A stretch of DNA of 64,000 nt, taken from NCBI RefSeq assembly GCF_028283785.1, contig NZ_JAPWKB010000005.1, positions 124,001-188,000 of the forward strand, written 5' to 3'. The position numbers and the translations under genes are program-made. This document shows, piece after piece, positions 42,607-52,317 of the stretch. Positions within the stretch are counted from its first letter, which is position 1. Each line of letters begins with the position of its first letter. The DNA is from Paraburkholderia sp. GTDB lineage: Bacteria > Pseudomonadota > Gammaproteobacteria > Burkholderiales > Burkholderiaceae. The notes below the pieces were generated by a model. That model searched no databases, was not told the origin of the DNA, and saw only the letters and a program-made list of their open reading frames with translations.

Positions 42607-44597
42607 CAGTTCTTCTCCAGCGCAGCAGCGATCCCTGCCGCATGCCGTTCTTCGATCAGTTGAACCGTATCGGCCGGAATGTAAAAGCCTTCGTTTTTGG
42701 CGAAGCTATAGCCGATCGCCGTCGCGAGGACGCCGACGAAACCGAGAATCGCGAGCCACCAGATGTGCCAGATCGCAGCGAAGCCCAGCACCAGGCTGAA
42801 CACGCCGATGAAGAAGCCAGCGCTCGTGTTCGACGGCATGTGGATATCGCGGTAGACCGGCGCGACTTCCGCGTCGTGTTGGCCACGTTCCTTCATGTCG
42901 TTGAATTCGTCGAGGCTACGCACATGCGGAATGATCGCGAAGTTGTACGACGGCGGCGGCGAGTGCGTTGCCCATTCCAGCGTACGGCCATCCCACGGAT
43001 CGCCCGAGAAATCGCGGTTTTCCGGCTTGTTGCGGTCGCGGATGCTGACCACCAGTTGCAGCACCTGGCAGATGATGCCGAGTGCGACCAGCACAGCGCC
43101 CACTTCGGCGATCAGCAGCCACGGATGCCATGCCGGATTGTCGTAGTGGTTCAGACGACGCGTCATGCCCATGAAGCCCAGCACGTACAGCGGCGTGAAC
43201 GCAACCCAGAAACCGATCTGCCAGAACCAGAACGCAGCCTTGCCCAGCTTTTCGTTCAGCTTGAAGCCGAATGCCTTCGGGAACCAGTAGTTGAAACCGG
43301 CCAGGTAACCGAACAGCACGCCACCGATGATCACGTTGTGGAAGTGAGCAATCAGGAACAGCGAGTTGTGCAGCACGAAGTCGGCGCCCGGGATTGCCAT
43401 CATCACGCCCGTCATACCGCCGATCGTGAACGTGACCATGAAGCCCAGCGTCCACAGCACGGGCGTCGTGAATTGCAGACGGCCCTTGTAGATCGTGAAC
43501 AGCCAGTTGAACACCTTCACGCCGGTCGGAATGGCGATGATCATCGTCGCGATACCGAAGAACGCGTTGACGTCGGCGCCCGAACCCATCGTGAAGAAGT
43601 GATGCAGCCACACCAGGAACGACAGGACCATGATCGCGCAGGTTGCGTAGACCATCGTCTTGTAGCCGAACAGCGGCTTCTTCGCGTACGTCGCGATCAC
43701 TTCCGAGAAAATACCGAACGCCGGCAGGATCAGGATGTACACCTCAGGGTGACCCCATGCCCAGATCAGGTTCAGGTACAGCATCGCGTTGCCGCCGGCA
43801 TCGTTCGTGAAGAAGTGCATGCCGAGGTAACGGTCGAGACCGAGCAGCGCCAGCGTGACCGTCAGGATCGGGAACGCAGCCATGATCAGCACGTTCGTGC
43901 ACAACGCGGTCCACGTGAAGACCGGCACCTTCATCCACGTCATGCCAGGCGCGCGCATCTTGACGATCGTGACGAAGAAGTTGATACCCGTCAGCAGCGT
44001 GCCCACACCGGACAGCTGCAAGCTCCACAGGTAGTAATCGACCCCGACACCCGGACTGAACTGCAGCTCCGACAGCGGCGGATACGCGAGCCAGCCGGTT
44101 TGCGCGAATTCACCCACGACCAGCGAGATGTTGATCAGGATTGCGCTGATCGCCGTCATCCAGAAACTCAGCGAGTTCAGGAACGGGTACGCAACGTCGC
44201 GAGCACCGATCTGCAGCGGCACGATGATGTTCATCAGGCCGACCATGAACGCCATCGCCATGAAGAAAATCATGATGACGCCGTGCGCGGTAAAGATCTG
44301 GTCGTAGTGGTGCGGCGGCAGATAGCCGGGCGCGTGGTACGACAGCGCGAGCTGGGTACGCATCATGATCGCGTCCGCGAAGCCGCGGAACAGCATGATC
44401 AGTGCGACGACGATGTACATCACGCCGAGCTTCTTGTGGTCGACCGACGTCAGCCACTCAGTCCACAGGTAGCGCCACTTGCCGAAATACGTGATCAGAC
44501 CGAACACCGAGGCGCCACCGATCGCAATCATCGCGGCCGTGACCATGATGATCGGCTCGTGGTACGGAATCGAGTCGAGTGAGAGTTTTCCAAACAT
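42606..44597 (-). CDS. cyoB: Cytochrome bo3 ubiquinol oxidase subunit I (operon 2)
   Basis: 663-residue catalytic subunit with all haem and CuB ligand segments ([31 protein letters not shown]). It is highly similar to the operon 1 copy, with long stretches of identical DNA around the active-site helices; most differences lie in the termini and in loops. Three bases separate it from the cyoA frame upstream. This gene is intact even though the cyoA in front is frameshifted, so its product would need subunit II from operon 1. Confidence 0.96.
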   Translation of the reverse strand: MFGKLSLDSIPYHEPIIMVTAAMIAIGGASVFGLITYFGKWRYLWTEWLTSVDHKKLGVMYIVVALIMLFRGFADAIMMRTQLALSYHAPGYLPPHHYDQIFTAHGVIMIFFMAMAFMVGLMNIIVPLQIGARDVAYPFLNSLSFWMTAISAILINISLVVGEFAQTGWLAYPPLSELQFSPGVGVDYYLWSLQLSGVGTLLTGINFFVTIVKMRAPGMTWMKVPVFTWTALCTNVLIMAAFPILTVTLALLGLDRYLGMHFFTNDAGGNAMLYLNLIWAWGHPEVYILILPAFGIFSEVIATYAKKPLFGYKTMVYATCAIMVLSFLVWLHHFFTMGSGADVNAFFGIATMIIAIPTGVKVFNWLFTIYKGRLQFTTPVLWTLGFMVTFTIGGMTGVMMAIPGADFVLHNSLFLIAHFHNVIIGGVLFGYLAGFNYWFPKAFGFKLNEKLGKAAFWFWQIGFWVAFTPLYVLGFMGMTRRLNHYDNPAWHPWLLIAEVGAVLVALGIICQVLQLVVSIRDRNKPENRDFSGDPWDGRTLEWATHSPPPSYNFAIIPHVRSLDEFNDMKERGQHDAEVAPVYRDIHMPSNTSAGFFIGVFSLVLGFAAIWHIWWLAILGFVGVLATAIGYSFAKNEGFYIPADTVQLIEERHAAGIAAALEKN

Positions 44598-44600
44598 ACG

Positions 44601-45489
44601 TTATCCCTTCACCCCACAATTCGCGTCCTTGGGATCCATGACGTGACCATTGTTGTAACGGGCGATGATGTTGTGAAACAGCTTCGGATCAACCGAAGAG
44701 AAGTAGCCGACAGGCGCCTTTTCTTCCGGCTTCGACACGACGTTGTAGCGGTTCATGTCGAGGCTGTCCTTCGATGCACGGACCTGCGCAACCCACGCGT
44801 TGAATTCTTCCGGCGACTTCGCCAGTGCGCGGAATTTCATGTCCGAGAAGCCCTTGCCGCTGAAGTTCGCCGACGTGCCGGCGTAATCGCCCGCTTCGTC
44901 CGCGATCAGGTGCAGGCGCGTCTGCATGCCGGCCATTGCGTAGATCTGGCCGCCCAGTTGCGGGATGAAGAACGAGTTCATCACCGAATCGGACGTGATC
45001 GTTGAAGTTGACCGGCGTGCCCACCGGGAACGCGATCTGGTTGACCGTTGCAATACCGAGGTCCGGATAGATGAACAGCCACTTCCAGTCGAGTGCGACG
45101 ACTTCGACGTTGATCGGCTTGACGTTCGATTCGAGCGGCTTGTACGGATCCAGCTCGTGCGTCGTCTTCCACGTCAGAACGGCGAGGAAAATGATGATCA
45201 GCGTCGGAATCGTCCAGATCGCGACTTCGATTGCGGTCGAATGCGACCACTTAGGCTGGTAATCGGCCTTGGTGTTGCTCGCGCGATAGCGCCATGCAAA
45301 CAGCAACGTCAGTGCGATCACCGGAATCACGACGATCAGCATCGCCCACGTCGACGTCGCGATCAGCGACTTCTCCGCCATGCCGATGCTGCCCTTCGGA
45401 TCCAGCACGTCGAGCTGACAGCCCGAAAGCAGTGAGGTTAGACCGATGGCGAGCAAGCTCACCGATCCTTTCAGGGTCTTCAATTTCAT
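44601..45489 (-). pseudogene. cyoA: cyoA of operon 2, disrupted by a one-base insertion
   Basis: Subunit II of the second bo3 oxidase. The first part is normal: lipobox LLSGC with Cys24, two helices, and [18 protein letters not shown] up to GTPVNFN near residue 163. There the frame shifts. The other frame continues with [16 protein letters not shown] to the usual C-terminus. Comparison with operon 1 shows one extra base (C on the plus strand at 45000). Removing it gives a protein of 295 residues, the same length as the intact copy. The site is not a slippery heptamer, so programmed frameshifting is unlikely. It could be a real recent inactivation or a sequencing error. Confidence 0.85.
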
Positions 45490-45813
45490 TTCCCCTGCCC
45501 ACCGTTAGCTACTGCAATGAACCTCTTCATTGGACGGTCCCCCGGTTATTAACGGGACGCATGATAAGGGCATTGAACTGTTTCGTTAAGTGGTCGTCTC
45601 GAAAAAGATTCTTGCAGTTTCCATGCGTGCGACATGTCGTCGCACCCTGTGACATTGATTTCATTGCGATGTCAGTCCGAAATTGAAAATCGAGTTGCAC
45701 ATGTTGAGACGCACCACAGGCCGCGAGGCATGCAGTGCGTTCAGCGTGATGCGCTGTCGACCCTTGAAGGTAAAGGCTTGGCGCCGATCCGGCGGAGGCT
45801 CGCGCCGTCCCGC
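45490..45813 (-). promoter_or_regulatory. Promoter/leader of cyo operon 2
   Basis: About 320 non-coding bases between the orphan nuoM and cyoA. AGGGGAA lies just upstream of the cyoA ATG. The block 45520-45620 is homologous to the leader of operon 1. No specific operator was identified by eye. Confidence 0.45.
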
Positions 45814-47367
45814 TCAGCCCGGCGAGTGCATCGTGTTCAAGGTGGTGCGTGCTTGCAGATGGTCGGCGTCCGCAGGCGGTTCATCGGTGCTGCCCGGCAA
45901 ACCCGAACGTTGCGTTTGCGCAATAAGCGCTCCGGCCGACGGGTCTATGGCATCCGTGAACGGCTTGGGATTGATACCGATTGCCAGCACCAGCAGCGCG
46001 AGCACGCCGAGCAGCGCGAATTCGCGGCGGCCCAGATCTTTCAGCGAGCCGACACGTACGTTCGCGATTGCGCCGAACACCACGCGCTTGTACATCCACA
46101 AGGTATAGGCCGCGCTCAGGATCACCGTGGTGGTCGCAATCGCGCCGATCCAGAAGTTGAAGCTGATCGCGCCCATCAAGACCATGAATTCGCCGACGAA
46201 GCCCGACGTACCCGGCAAACCGACGTTCGCCATCGAGAACAGCATCATGAAGGCGGCGAACTTCGGCATCGTGTTCGCCACGCCGCCGTATGCATCGATA
46301 GAGGCGGTCCTGGTGCGGTCGTAGAGCATGCCGGTGGACAGCAGCATCGCGCCCGACACGAGGCCGTACGACATCATCTGGACGACTGCGCCTTCGGTGC
46401 CGATCCGGTTGAACAGGAACAGGCCGAGCGTGACCAGGCCCATGTGCGACACCGCCGAATACGCGAGCACGCGGCGCATGTCGGTTTGCACCAGCGCGAG
46501 CAGGCTCGCGTAGACGATCGCGATCAGCGACAGCGTGATCATCGCGGGCGCGAAGAAGTGGCTGGCGTGCGGCGTGATGGGCAGCGCGAAACGCAACAGC
46601 CCGTAGCCGCCGATCTTCAGCATGCCCAGCAGCACCGCGACGCCGGTCGGGCCGTCGGTGTGGACGTCCGGCAACCAGGTGTGCACCGGCCACATCGGCA
46701 CCTTGACCGAGAACGCCGCGAGGAAGCCGACGAACAGCAGCATCTGCGGCCAGATACCCAGTTGCAGCTGGCTCCAGCGCGCGATGTCGAAGCTATGCGA
46801 CTGGCCGAACAGGTACAGCATCGCCGCGAGCATCAGCAGCGAGCCGATCAGCGACATGAAAAAGAACTTCACCGCCGCATACGCGCGACGCTTGCCGCCC
46901 CACGTGCCGATCAGGATGTACAGCGGGATCAGCGTGGCTTCGAAGAAGATGAAGAACAGCATCCCGTCCATCGACGTGAACACGCCCTGCATCATCCCCG
47001 ACAGCAGCAGGAACGAGCCGAAATACTGCGCGAGTCGCGTGTTGATCGATTCCCACGACGCGATCACGACGATCACCGTCGTCAGCGCGGTCAGCACGAC
47101 GAGCCACAGCGAGATGCCGTCCACGCCGAGGTGCCACGCGATGTCGAACGACGGCAGCCATTTGACGTTTTCGACGAACTGCATCGTCGCGAGACTCTTG
47201 TTGAAGGTCGCGACGAGCGGGATCACCGGCAAGAGGCCGGCCAGCGAGCCGATCAGCGCCAGCCAGCGCGTGCGGTTTGCCGCGCGGTCGGAACCGACGC
47301 GCAGCATGACAACGCCGGCCACGACGGGAATCCAGATCAGGAGGCTAAGTAACGGTGCGGATTGCAT
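45814..47367 (-). CDS. nuoM: Orphan NADH-quinone oxidoreductase subunit M homologue
   Basis: 517-residue polytopic membrane protein of the complex I antiporter-like family. About 14 hydrophobic helices are present, with the conserved proton-channel Glu in FFIFFEATLIPLYILIG and Lys in VKFFFMSLIGS and FSVKVPMWPVHTWLPD. These features mark it as NuoM rather than NuoL or NuoN. No other nuo, mrp or dab gene flanks it, so it is not part of a complex I operon here. It lies upstream of cyo operon 2 on the same strand. It could be a spare NuoM or belong to another ion-translocating assembly. The C-terminus is an extra polar tail of about 35 residues. Confidence 0.88.
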   Translation of the reverse strand: MQSAPLLSLLIWIPVVAGVVMLRVGSDRAANRTRWLALIGSLAGLLPVIPLVATFNKSLATMQFVENVKWLPSFDIAWHLGVDGISLWLVVLTALTTVIVVIASWESINTRLAQYFGSFLLLSGMMQGVFTSMDGMLFFIFFEATLIPLYILIGTWGGKRRAYAAVKFFFMSLIGSLLMLAAMLYLFGQSHSFDIARWSQLQLGIWPQMLLFVGFLAAFSVKVPMWPVHTWLPDVHTDGPTGVAVLLGMLKIGGYGLLRFALPITPHASHFFAPAMITLSLIAIVYASLLALVQTDMRRVLAYSAVSHMGLVTLGLFLFNRIGTEGAVVQMMSYGLVSGAMLLSTGMLYDRTRTASIDAYGGVANTMPKFAAFMMLFSMANVGLPGTSGFVGEFMVLMGAISFNFWIGAIATTTVILSAAYTLWMYKRVVFGAIANVRVGSLKDLGRREFALLGVLALLVLAIGINPKPFTDAIDPSAGALIAQTQRSGLPGSTDEPPADADHLQARTTLNTMHSPG

Positions 47368-47820
47368 TGAAGTTCTTATTCGTGAAACACAAAAACGAAC
47401 AGGGTCATCGCTTACAGAATCGAAAGCTTTGGCGAAAAATGGCTGCCTTTCGGGAAGCTGCGACGTTATGCCACCCTTGACGAAAGGTCGAGGGTTAACG
47501 AGGATAACCGCGTCTTAAAAATTTTGCAGCGCCGCAAACACTCTAGAAAGATTTCCCAAAAGATTGTTGCAACAGACAATTTTACGTGGTTGGCATGGAA
47601 AATGCCCACCATTGCGTCGCACAATTTCCGTGTGCTAACTTTTGCAGGGCGGCGGAAAGGTGAAGAAAGCGAAATTTTTTCGCTCACTTTTGACGAAAAA
47701 TCCCACAATGTGGAATGTTTTCAGGCAGAAACGAGCCCGCTGTTGCAGCTCGCCAGAGACAAATTGACGCAGCAAACCAGCGTCAATTCAAGGTAAATCC
47801 GGGCTCGAAGGTCCGAAAAA
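47368..47820. other. AT-rich non-coding segment upstream of the orphan nuoM
   Basis: About 450 bases with far lower GC than the neighbours. They include a perfect 9-bp inverted repeat aattgacgc/gcgtcaatt (47763-47771, 47781-47789) and a ggcat-N5-atgcc dyad near 47595. Short frames here have poor codon bias and are not called as genes. It should contain the nuoM promoter. Confidence 0.45.
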
Positions 47821-48063
47821 CTATCGTACGGTCCGGGGCAATGCCGGACATGCGACGACGGTTGCGCGTCGCGTCGGCATCGCGCGTCGCGAATGCGCGC
47901 GCGTTTTCCTGACGCGCAAACGCGTCGGTCGCCAGTCGGCGCTGTCGCGCACTTCACGTTCGTCGTCGTATGTCGCGCCGCCGTCGAGCTGCGCACCGCC
48001 GTTGCCATCACGCAACGCGCGTCGCGGGTCCAAACCCGCAATAAATGACGTCAGCCAGTCCAT
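47821..48063 (-). CDS. Small hypothetical protein downstream of the nitrate reductase gene
   Basis: 80-residue frame on the same strand as the nitrate assimilation genes, starting 93 bases after the reductase stop, with GGAG eight bases before the ATG. The N-terminal half (MDWLTSFIAGLDPRRAL) looks protein-like; the second half is Arg-rich and may be out of frame. No family is recognised. Confidence 0.3.
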   Translation of the reverse strand: MDWLTSFIAGLDPRRALRDGNGGAQLDGGATYDDEREVRDSADWRPTRLRVRKTRAHSRRAMPTRRATVVACPALPRTVR

Positions 48064-48156
48064 CTGTTTCATCTCCAATCGTTAGATGTTTTCACTGCAC
48101 TCTCAGGTCGGCCTTACGGTAGACGACCAATAAACGCGCCGCAAACAATCAAATTT

Positions 48157-51100
48157 TCAATAGACATCGCGAACGTAGCGCTTGTCGCGCGCCAGCTGGC
48201 TGACATACGCATTCGCCTGTTCGGCGCTCATCGCACCGTGCATCGCGACGACATCTTTCAACGCGGCGTCGACGTCTTTCGCCATCCGGCTCGCGTCGCC
48301 GCACACGTAGAAATGCGCGCCCGATTCGAGCCAGTCCCACAGTTGCGCGCCCTGCTCGCGCATCCGGTCCTGAACGTAAATCTTGTCGGCCTGATCGCGT
48401 GAAAACGCGAGATCGAGTTGCGTCAGCAGACCTTTGCCGCGCATCGTTTCGAGTTCGTCGCGATAGTAGAAATCTGTCGCCGCATGCTGCTCGCCGAAGA
48501 ACAACCAGTTGCGCCCGGTATCGCCGCGTGCGAGACGCTCGTGCAGGAAGCCGCGAAACGGCGCGACGCCGGTGCCCGGTCCGACCATGATCATCGGCGC
48601 GTCACCGTTGCGCGGCGGCCGGAAATGCGCGGATTTCTGCACGAAAACAGGCACATTCGCGTCGCCGGCGCGATCCGCGAGGAACGTGGACGACACGCCT
48701 TTGCGATGTCGCCGGCCGTTGTTGTAGCGCACCGCCGACACCGTCAGATGCACCTCGCCCGCATGCGTTTTCGGGCTCGACGCGATCGAATACAGACGCG
48801 GCTGGATGCGCTTGAGCACGCCGACCAGATCGCTCGCGGACAACGCCACCGGATACTCGTGCAGCACGTCCGCAAGCTGTTGCCCCCACAGCCATTTCTT
48901 CAGATCGCTCTTGCGATCGTCGATGAGCAGCGCACGCAATGTCGCGTCGTTGCTGCGCGACGCGATCAGCGACAACGCCTCCGGACTCGGCCGCGCGATT
49001 TCGAAGTGCTTGCCGAGCGCATCGGCGAGGCGCATTTCGCCGACGCCCGCGACCTCGACCGGCGCATTGCGATCGAATTTACCGAGCCCGATCACTTCAT
49101 CGACGAGTTCCGGACAGTTGGTCGGCCACACGCCGAGCGCATCGCCCACTTCGTAATCGAGGCCGGAGTCACCGGTCGCCAGCGACACATACCGCGTGTC
49201 CTTGGTCGCGCCGCTCTGGTTCAGCCGCAGATTCTTCACGAGTCGCGACGCCGCCGGATTCGCCTTGGTCGGCAACGTGCCGGGCAGCACCGCCGGAATC
49301 ATTCCATCGGCCGCGACCACGCGCAGCGCCGCATCGTCGTCCTTGATACGCGCGACGATCCGGTCGAGCCACGCGTTCGCCGCCGGTTGAAACCCGGTAT
49401 CGCAATCGACGCGATCCAGCATCCGCGTCGCGCCCTGCTCCGCGAGGCGCGCATCGAGCCTGCGACCGTGTCCGCAAAACTGATCGTAGTTGCGGTCGCC
49501 GAATCCGAGCACGGCGAAGCGCACGCCGTCGAGTCGCGGCGCGTCGGGCGCGCTCAACGCGTTCCAGAAATCCGCGCCGTTATCGGGCGCGTCGCCGTCG
49601 CCGAACGTGCTCGACATCAGCAACACGTATTGCGCGTTCGCCAGCGTGGACAGTTGATAGTCGGCCATGCACGCGGTGCGGATCTCGAAACCCGCTTCCA
49701 TCAACCGGGTCGCATAGTCTTCCGTCAACGACTCGATATTGCCGGTCTGCGATGCCCACAACAACGTGACTTTGGGCCGTGCTCCGACGATCCGCACAGT
49801 CGCCGCGGACTCCGGCGCAGCCGGATCGGACGCACCGCTTTCTGATGTGGACGGCACGCTGTCGGCCCAACCGAACAGACCGTCCAGCGCGCCGCCGAGC
49901 CACAGTCTGGCGTTGGCCGACAGCGGTGCGCCCGACGGCACGACCGGCACGCGACCCGGGTTCGCGGCCGCGCCCTGACGCAATCCGCTGACGTAGCCGG
50001 ATAGATAAAGCCGCTCGCTGTCGCTCAACGAAGGTGGCGCGTCGCTGCTCAGTTTGAGCAACGCGGCGAGTGCATCGATACGGGACATATCCTTATCCTG
50101 GTGTTGCGGCGTGGCATGGGAAGGATCGCGCGCGGGCGCGCTCGCGACGCGCGTCAGCGACACCGCGCAAAATTTCAGTTCGGGCTGCTGCGAGATCGCA
50201 TCGATTGCGTCGCTGGTGACCGCGTTCACGCACAACTCCTCGCCGAATACGTCGTTCCAGTGCATCGGCGCAAAGCAGTTGCCCGCGCGCACGCGATCCG
50301 TGACGACCGCAGGCAACACCGCGCGTCCGCGACGCGAGCGGATCTCGACGCTGTCTTTGGCCGCAATACCGAGCGCGCTCGCATCTTCCGGATGAATCTC
50401 GACGAACGGACCCGGGTTCAGCTTGTTGAGCATCGGCACCTTGCCGGTCTTGGTCATCGTGTGCCATTGATGTTGCAGACGGCCGGTGTTGAACACGATC
50501 GGAAACGTGTTGTCCGGCATTTCGGCGGGCGACGTATGCGGCCGCGCAAAGAAAACCGCCTTGCCGTGCGCGGTCGGAAACACGAGGCGCGGACGATGAC
50601 CGTCATCGCGTTCGAGCAGCGTCTGGCTCACGCCATCGTTCAGATAGCGGACCGGGTTGCGGTCGTTCGTGCTGCCCGCGGCAACCGGCCATTGCAGCGG
50701 CGTATCGCGAAGCCTTGCGTGACTCGCGCCGCGCAGGTCGTAGCCGGTTTTCGGATTCTGGAAGCGCGTGATTTCCGCAAACACGTCCTCCGCCGACGCG
50801 TAGTCGAACGCGTCGGCGAATCCCATTTCACAAGCGACGCGCGCGATGATCTGCCAGTCGGGCAACGCTTCGCCGGGCGGATCGATCGCCTTCTGCATCA
50901 GCGTCAGGTTGCGCTCGGAGTTGATCATCACGCCTTCGGCTTCGGCCCACAGCGCGCCCGGCAGCAGGATATCGGCGTAGCGGTTGGTTTCGGTGTCGAG
51001 AAACGCGTCCTGCGCGATCACCAGTTCCGCGTTCTGCAACGCGGCCACCACCGTCTGACGATTGGCGACGCTCGCCACCGGATTCGTGCAAACGATCCAG

Positions 51101-52293
51101 CAGGCCTTGATCTCGCCCGCAGCCATCCGCGAGAACATGTCCACCGTGCCCTGCCCGACCGACGTCGTCAACGTACCCTCGGGAACGCCCCAGATCGCCT
51201 CTACGAAGGCCCGGTCGCTCTCGACCAATACCGAGCGCTGTCCGGGCAAGCCCGGCCCCATGTAGCCCATTTCACGACCGCCCATCGCATTCGGCTGGCC
51301 CGTCAGTGAAAACGGTCCGCTGCCCGGTTTGCAGATTGCGCCGGTCGCGAGATGCAGGTTGCAGATTGCGTTGGTGTTCCACGTGCCGTGCGTGCTCTGG
51401 TTCAGGCCCATCGTCCAGCAACTGATCCAGTTCGGCGCATCGCCGATCCACCGCGCGGCCTCGCGGATTTGCGCTTCGGGAATGCCGGTGATCGCCGACA
51501 CGTTCTCCGGCGTGTAGCCGGCGAGAAACGCGGGCATCGCGTCCCAGCCTTTGGTGAATTCAGCGATGAACGCGGCGTCGGTCTTGCCGTTTTCGTACAG
51601 CAGATGCAGCAGTCCGTTCAGCAACGCGAGATCGGTGCCGGGCGCGATCTGCATGAACAGGCCGGCTTTTTCAGCCGTGGTGTTGCGGCGCGGATCGACG
51701 ACGATCAGTTTCGCGCCCGCCTTCACGCGGTCCATCATCCGCAGATACAGGATCGGATGACAGTCGGCCATGTTCGCGCCGATCACGAAAAACAGATCGG
51801 CTTTATCGAAGTCTTCGTACGATCCTGGCGGGCCGTCCGCGCCGAGCGACAGCTTGTAGCCGCTGCCCGCGCTCGCCATGCACAGCCGCGAATTCGACTC
51901 GATATTGTTGGTACCGACGAAGCCCTTCGCGAGCTTGTTGATCAGGTACTGCGCCTCGATCGACATCTGGCCCGACACGTAGAACGACACGGCATCCGGA
52001 CCGTGCGTATCGAGCGTCGCGCGCAGACGGCGGGCGGCATCGGTAATGGCCTGATCGACCGGCACCGGCGACGGGTCCTGATTGCGCGCGCCGCGCACGA
52101 ACGCGCGCTCCAGCCGACCCGACTTGCGCAGCGCCACATGCGCCGACGAACCTTTGGTGCACAGCCGTCCGAAGTTGGTCGGATGCTCCTTGTCGCCGGC
52201 GATCTTCACGACCTGACCGTTTTCGACGTGCAGCGTCATCCCGCAGCCGACGCCGCAATAAGGACAAACCGTGTTGACGCTTTTCCCGGACAT
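48157..52293 (-). CDS. nasA: Fused assimilatory nitrate reductase / sulfite-reductase-type flavoprotein
   Basis: 1378-residue cytoplasmic enzyme that combines the molybdenum nitrate reductase with its own electron-supply module. Residues 1-700 are a molybdopterin oxidoreductase with a [4Fe-4S] site at Cys10, Cys13, Cys17 and Cys45 (CPYCGVGCGM) and a C-terminal dinucleotide-binding part. About 745-790 resembles the N-terminus of CysJ (LSGYVSGLRQG). About 843-985 is a flavodoxin domain (ASQTGNIESLTE). About 1010-1378 is a FAD/NAD(P)H reductase (RLYSIASSPKT, MVGPGTGVAPFRGF). It reduces nitrate to nitrite using NAD(P)H. No BFD-type [2Fe-2S] domain is seen, unlike many stand-alone NasA proteins. 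It follows nirD on the same strand. Confidence 0.93.
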   Translation of the reverse strand: MSGKSVNTVCPYCGVGCGMTLHVENGQVVKIAGDKEHPTNFGRLCTKGSSAHVALRKSGRLERAFVRGARNQDPSPVPVDQAITDAARRLRATLDTHGPDAVSFYVSGQMSIEAQYLINKLAKGFVGTNNIESNSRLCMASAGSGYKLSLGADGPPGSYEDFDKADLFFVIGANMADCHPILYLRMMDRVKAGAKLIVVDPRRNTTAEKAGLFMQIAPGTDLALLNGLLHLLYENGKTDAAFIAEFTKGWDAMPAFLAGYTPENVSAITGIPEAQIREAARWIGDAPNWISCWTMGLNQSTHGTWNTNAICNLHLATGAICKPGSGPFSLTGQPNAMGGREMGYMGPGLPGQRSVLVESDRAFVEAIWGVPEGTLTTSVGQGTVDMFSRMAAGEIKACWIVCTNPVASVANRQTVVAALQNAELVIAQDAFLDTETNRYADILLPGALWAEAEGVMINSERNLTLMQKAIDPPGEALPDWQIIARVACEMGFADAFDYASAEDVFAEITRFQNPKTGYDLRGASHARLRDTPLQWPVAAGSTNDRNPVRYLNDGVSQTLLERDDGHRPRLVFPTAHGKAVFFARPHTSPAEMPDNTFPIVFNTGRLQHQWHTMTKTGKVPMLNKLNPGPFVEIHPEDASALGIAAKDSVEIRSRRGRAVLPAVVTDRVRAGNCFAPMHWNDVFGEELCVNAVTSDAIDAISQQPELKFCAVSLTRVASAPARDPSHATPQHQDKDMSRIDALAALLKLSSDAPPSLSDSERLYLSGYVSGLRQGAAANPGRVPVVPSGAPLSANARLWLGGALDGLFGWADSVPSTSESGASDPAAPESAATVRIVGARPKVTLLWASQTGNIESLTEDYATRLMEAGFEIRTACMADYQLSTLANAQYVLLMSSTFGDGDAPDNGADFWNALSAPDAPRLDGVRFAVLGFGDRNYDQFCGHGRRLDARLAEQGATRMLDRVDCDTGFQPAANAWLDRIVARIKDDDAALRVVAADGMIPAVLPGTLPTKANPAASRLVKNLRLNQSGATKDTRYVSLATGDSGLDYEVGDALGVWPTNCPELVDEVIGLGKFDRNAPVEVAGVGEMRLADALGKHFEIARPSPEALSLIASRSNDATLRALLIDDRKSDLKKWLWGQQLADVLHEYPVALSASDLVGVLKRIQPRLYSIASSPKTHAGEVHLTVSAVRYNNGRRHRKGVSSTFLADRAGDANVPVFVQKSAHFRPPRNGDAPMIMVGPGTGVAPFRGFLHERLARGDTGRNWLFFGEQHAATDFYYRDELETMRGKGLLTQLDLAFSRDQADKIYVQDRMREQGAQLWDWLESGAHFYVCGDASRMAKDVDAALKDVVAMHGAMSAEQANAYVSQLARDKRYVRDVY

Positions 52294-52317
52294 AGTCGAA
52301 TTCGCTTTAACCGGCGC

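Noticed and set aside
44601..45489. Programmed ribosomal frameshift in the second cyoA
   Set aside because: The site has no slippery heptamer or following structure, and the intact paralogue has no such shift. A plain one-base insertion explains it.
47466..47708. 80-codon frame on the minus strand in the AT-rich region before nuoM
   Set aside because: Poor codon bias, no ribosome-binding sequence, and the frame arises from AT-rich non-coding DNA.
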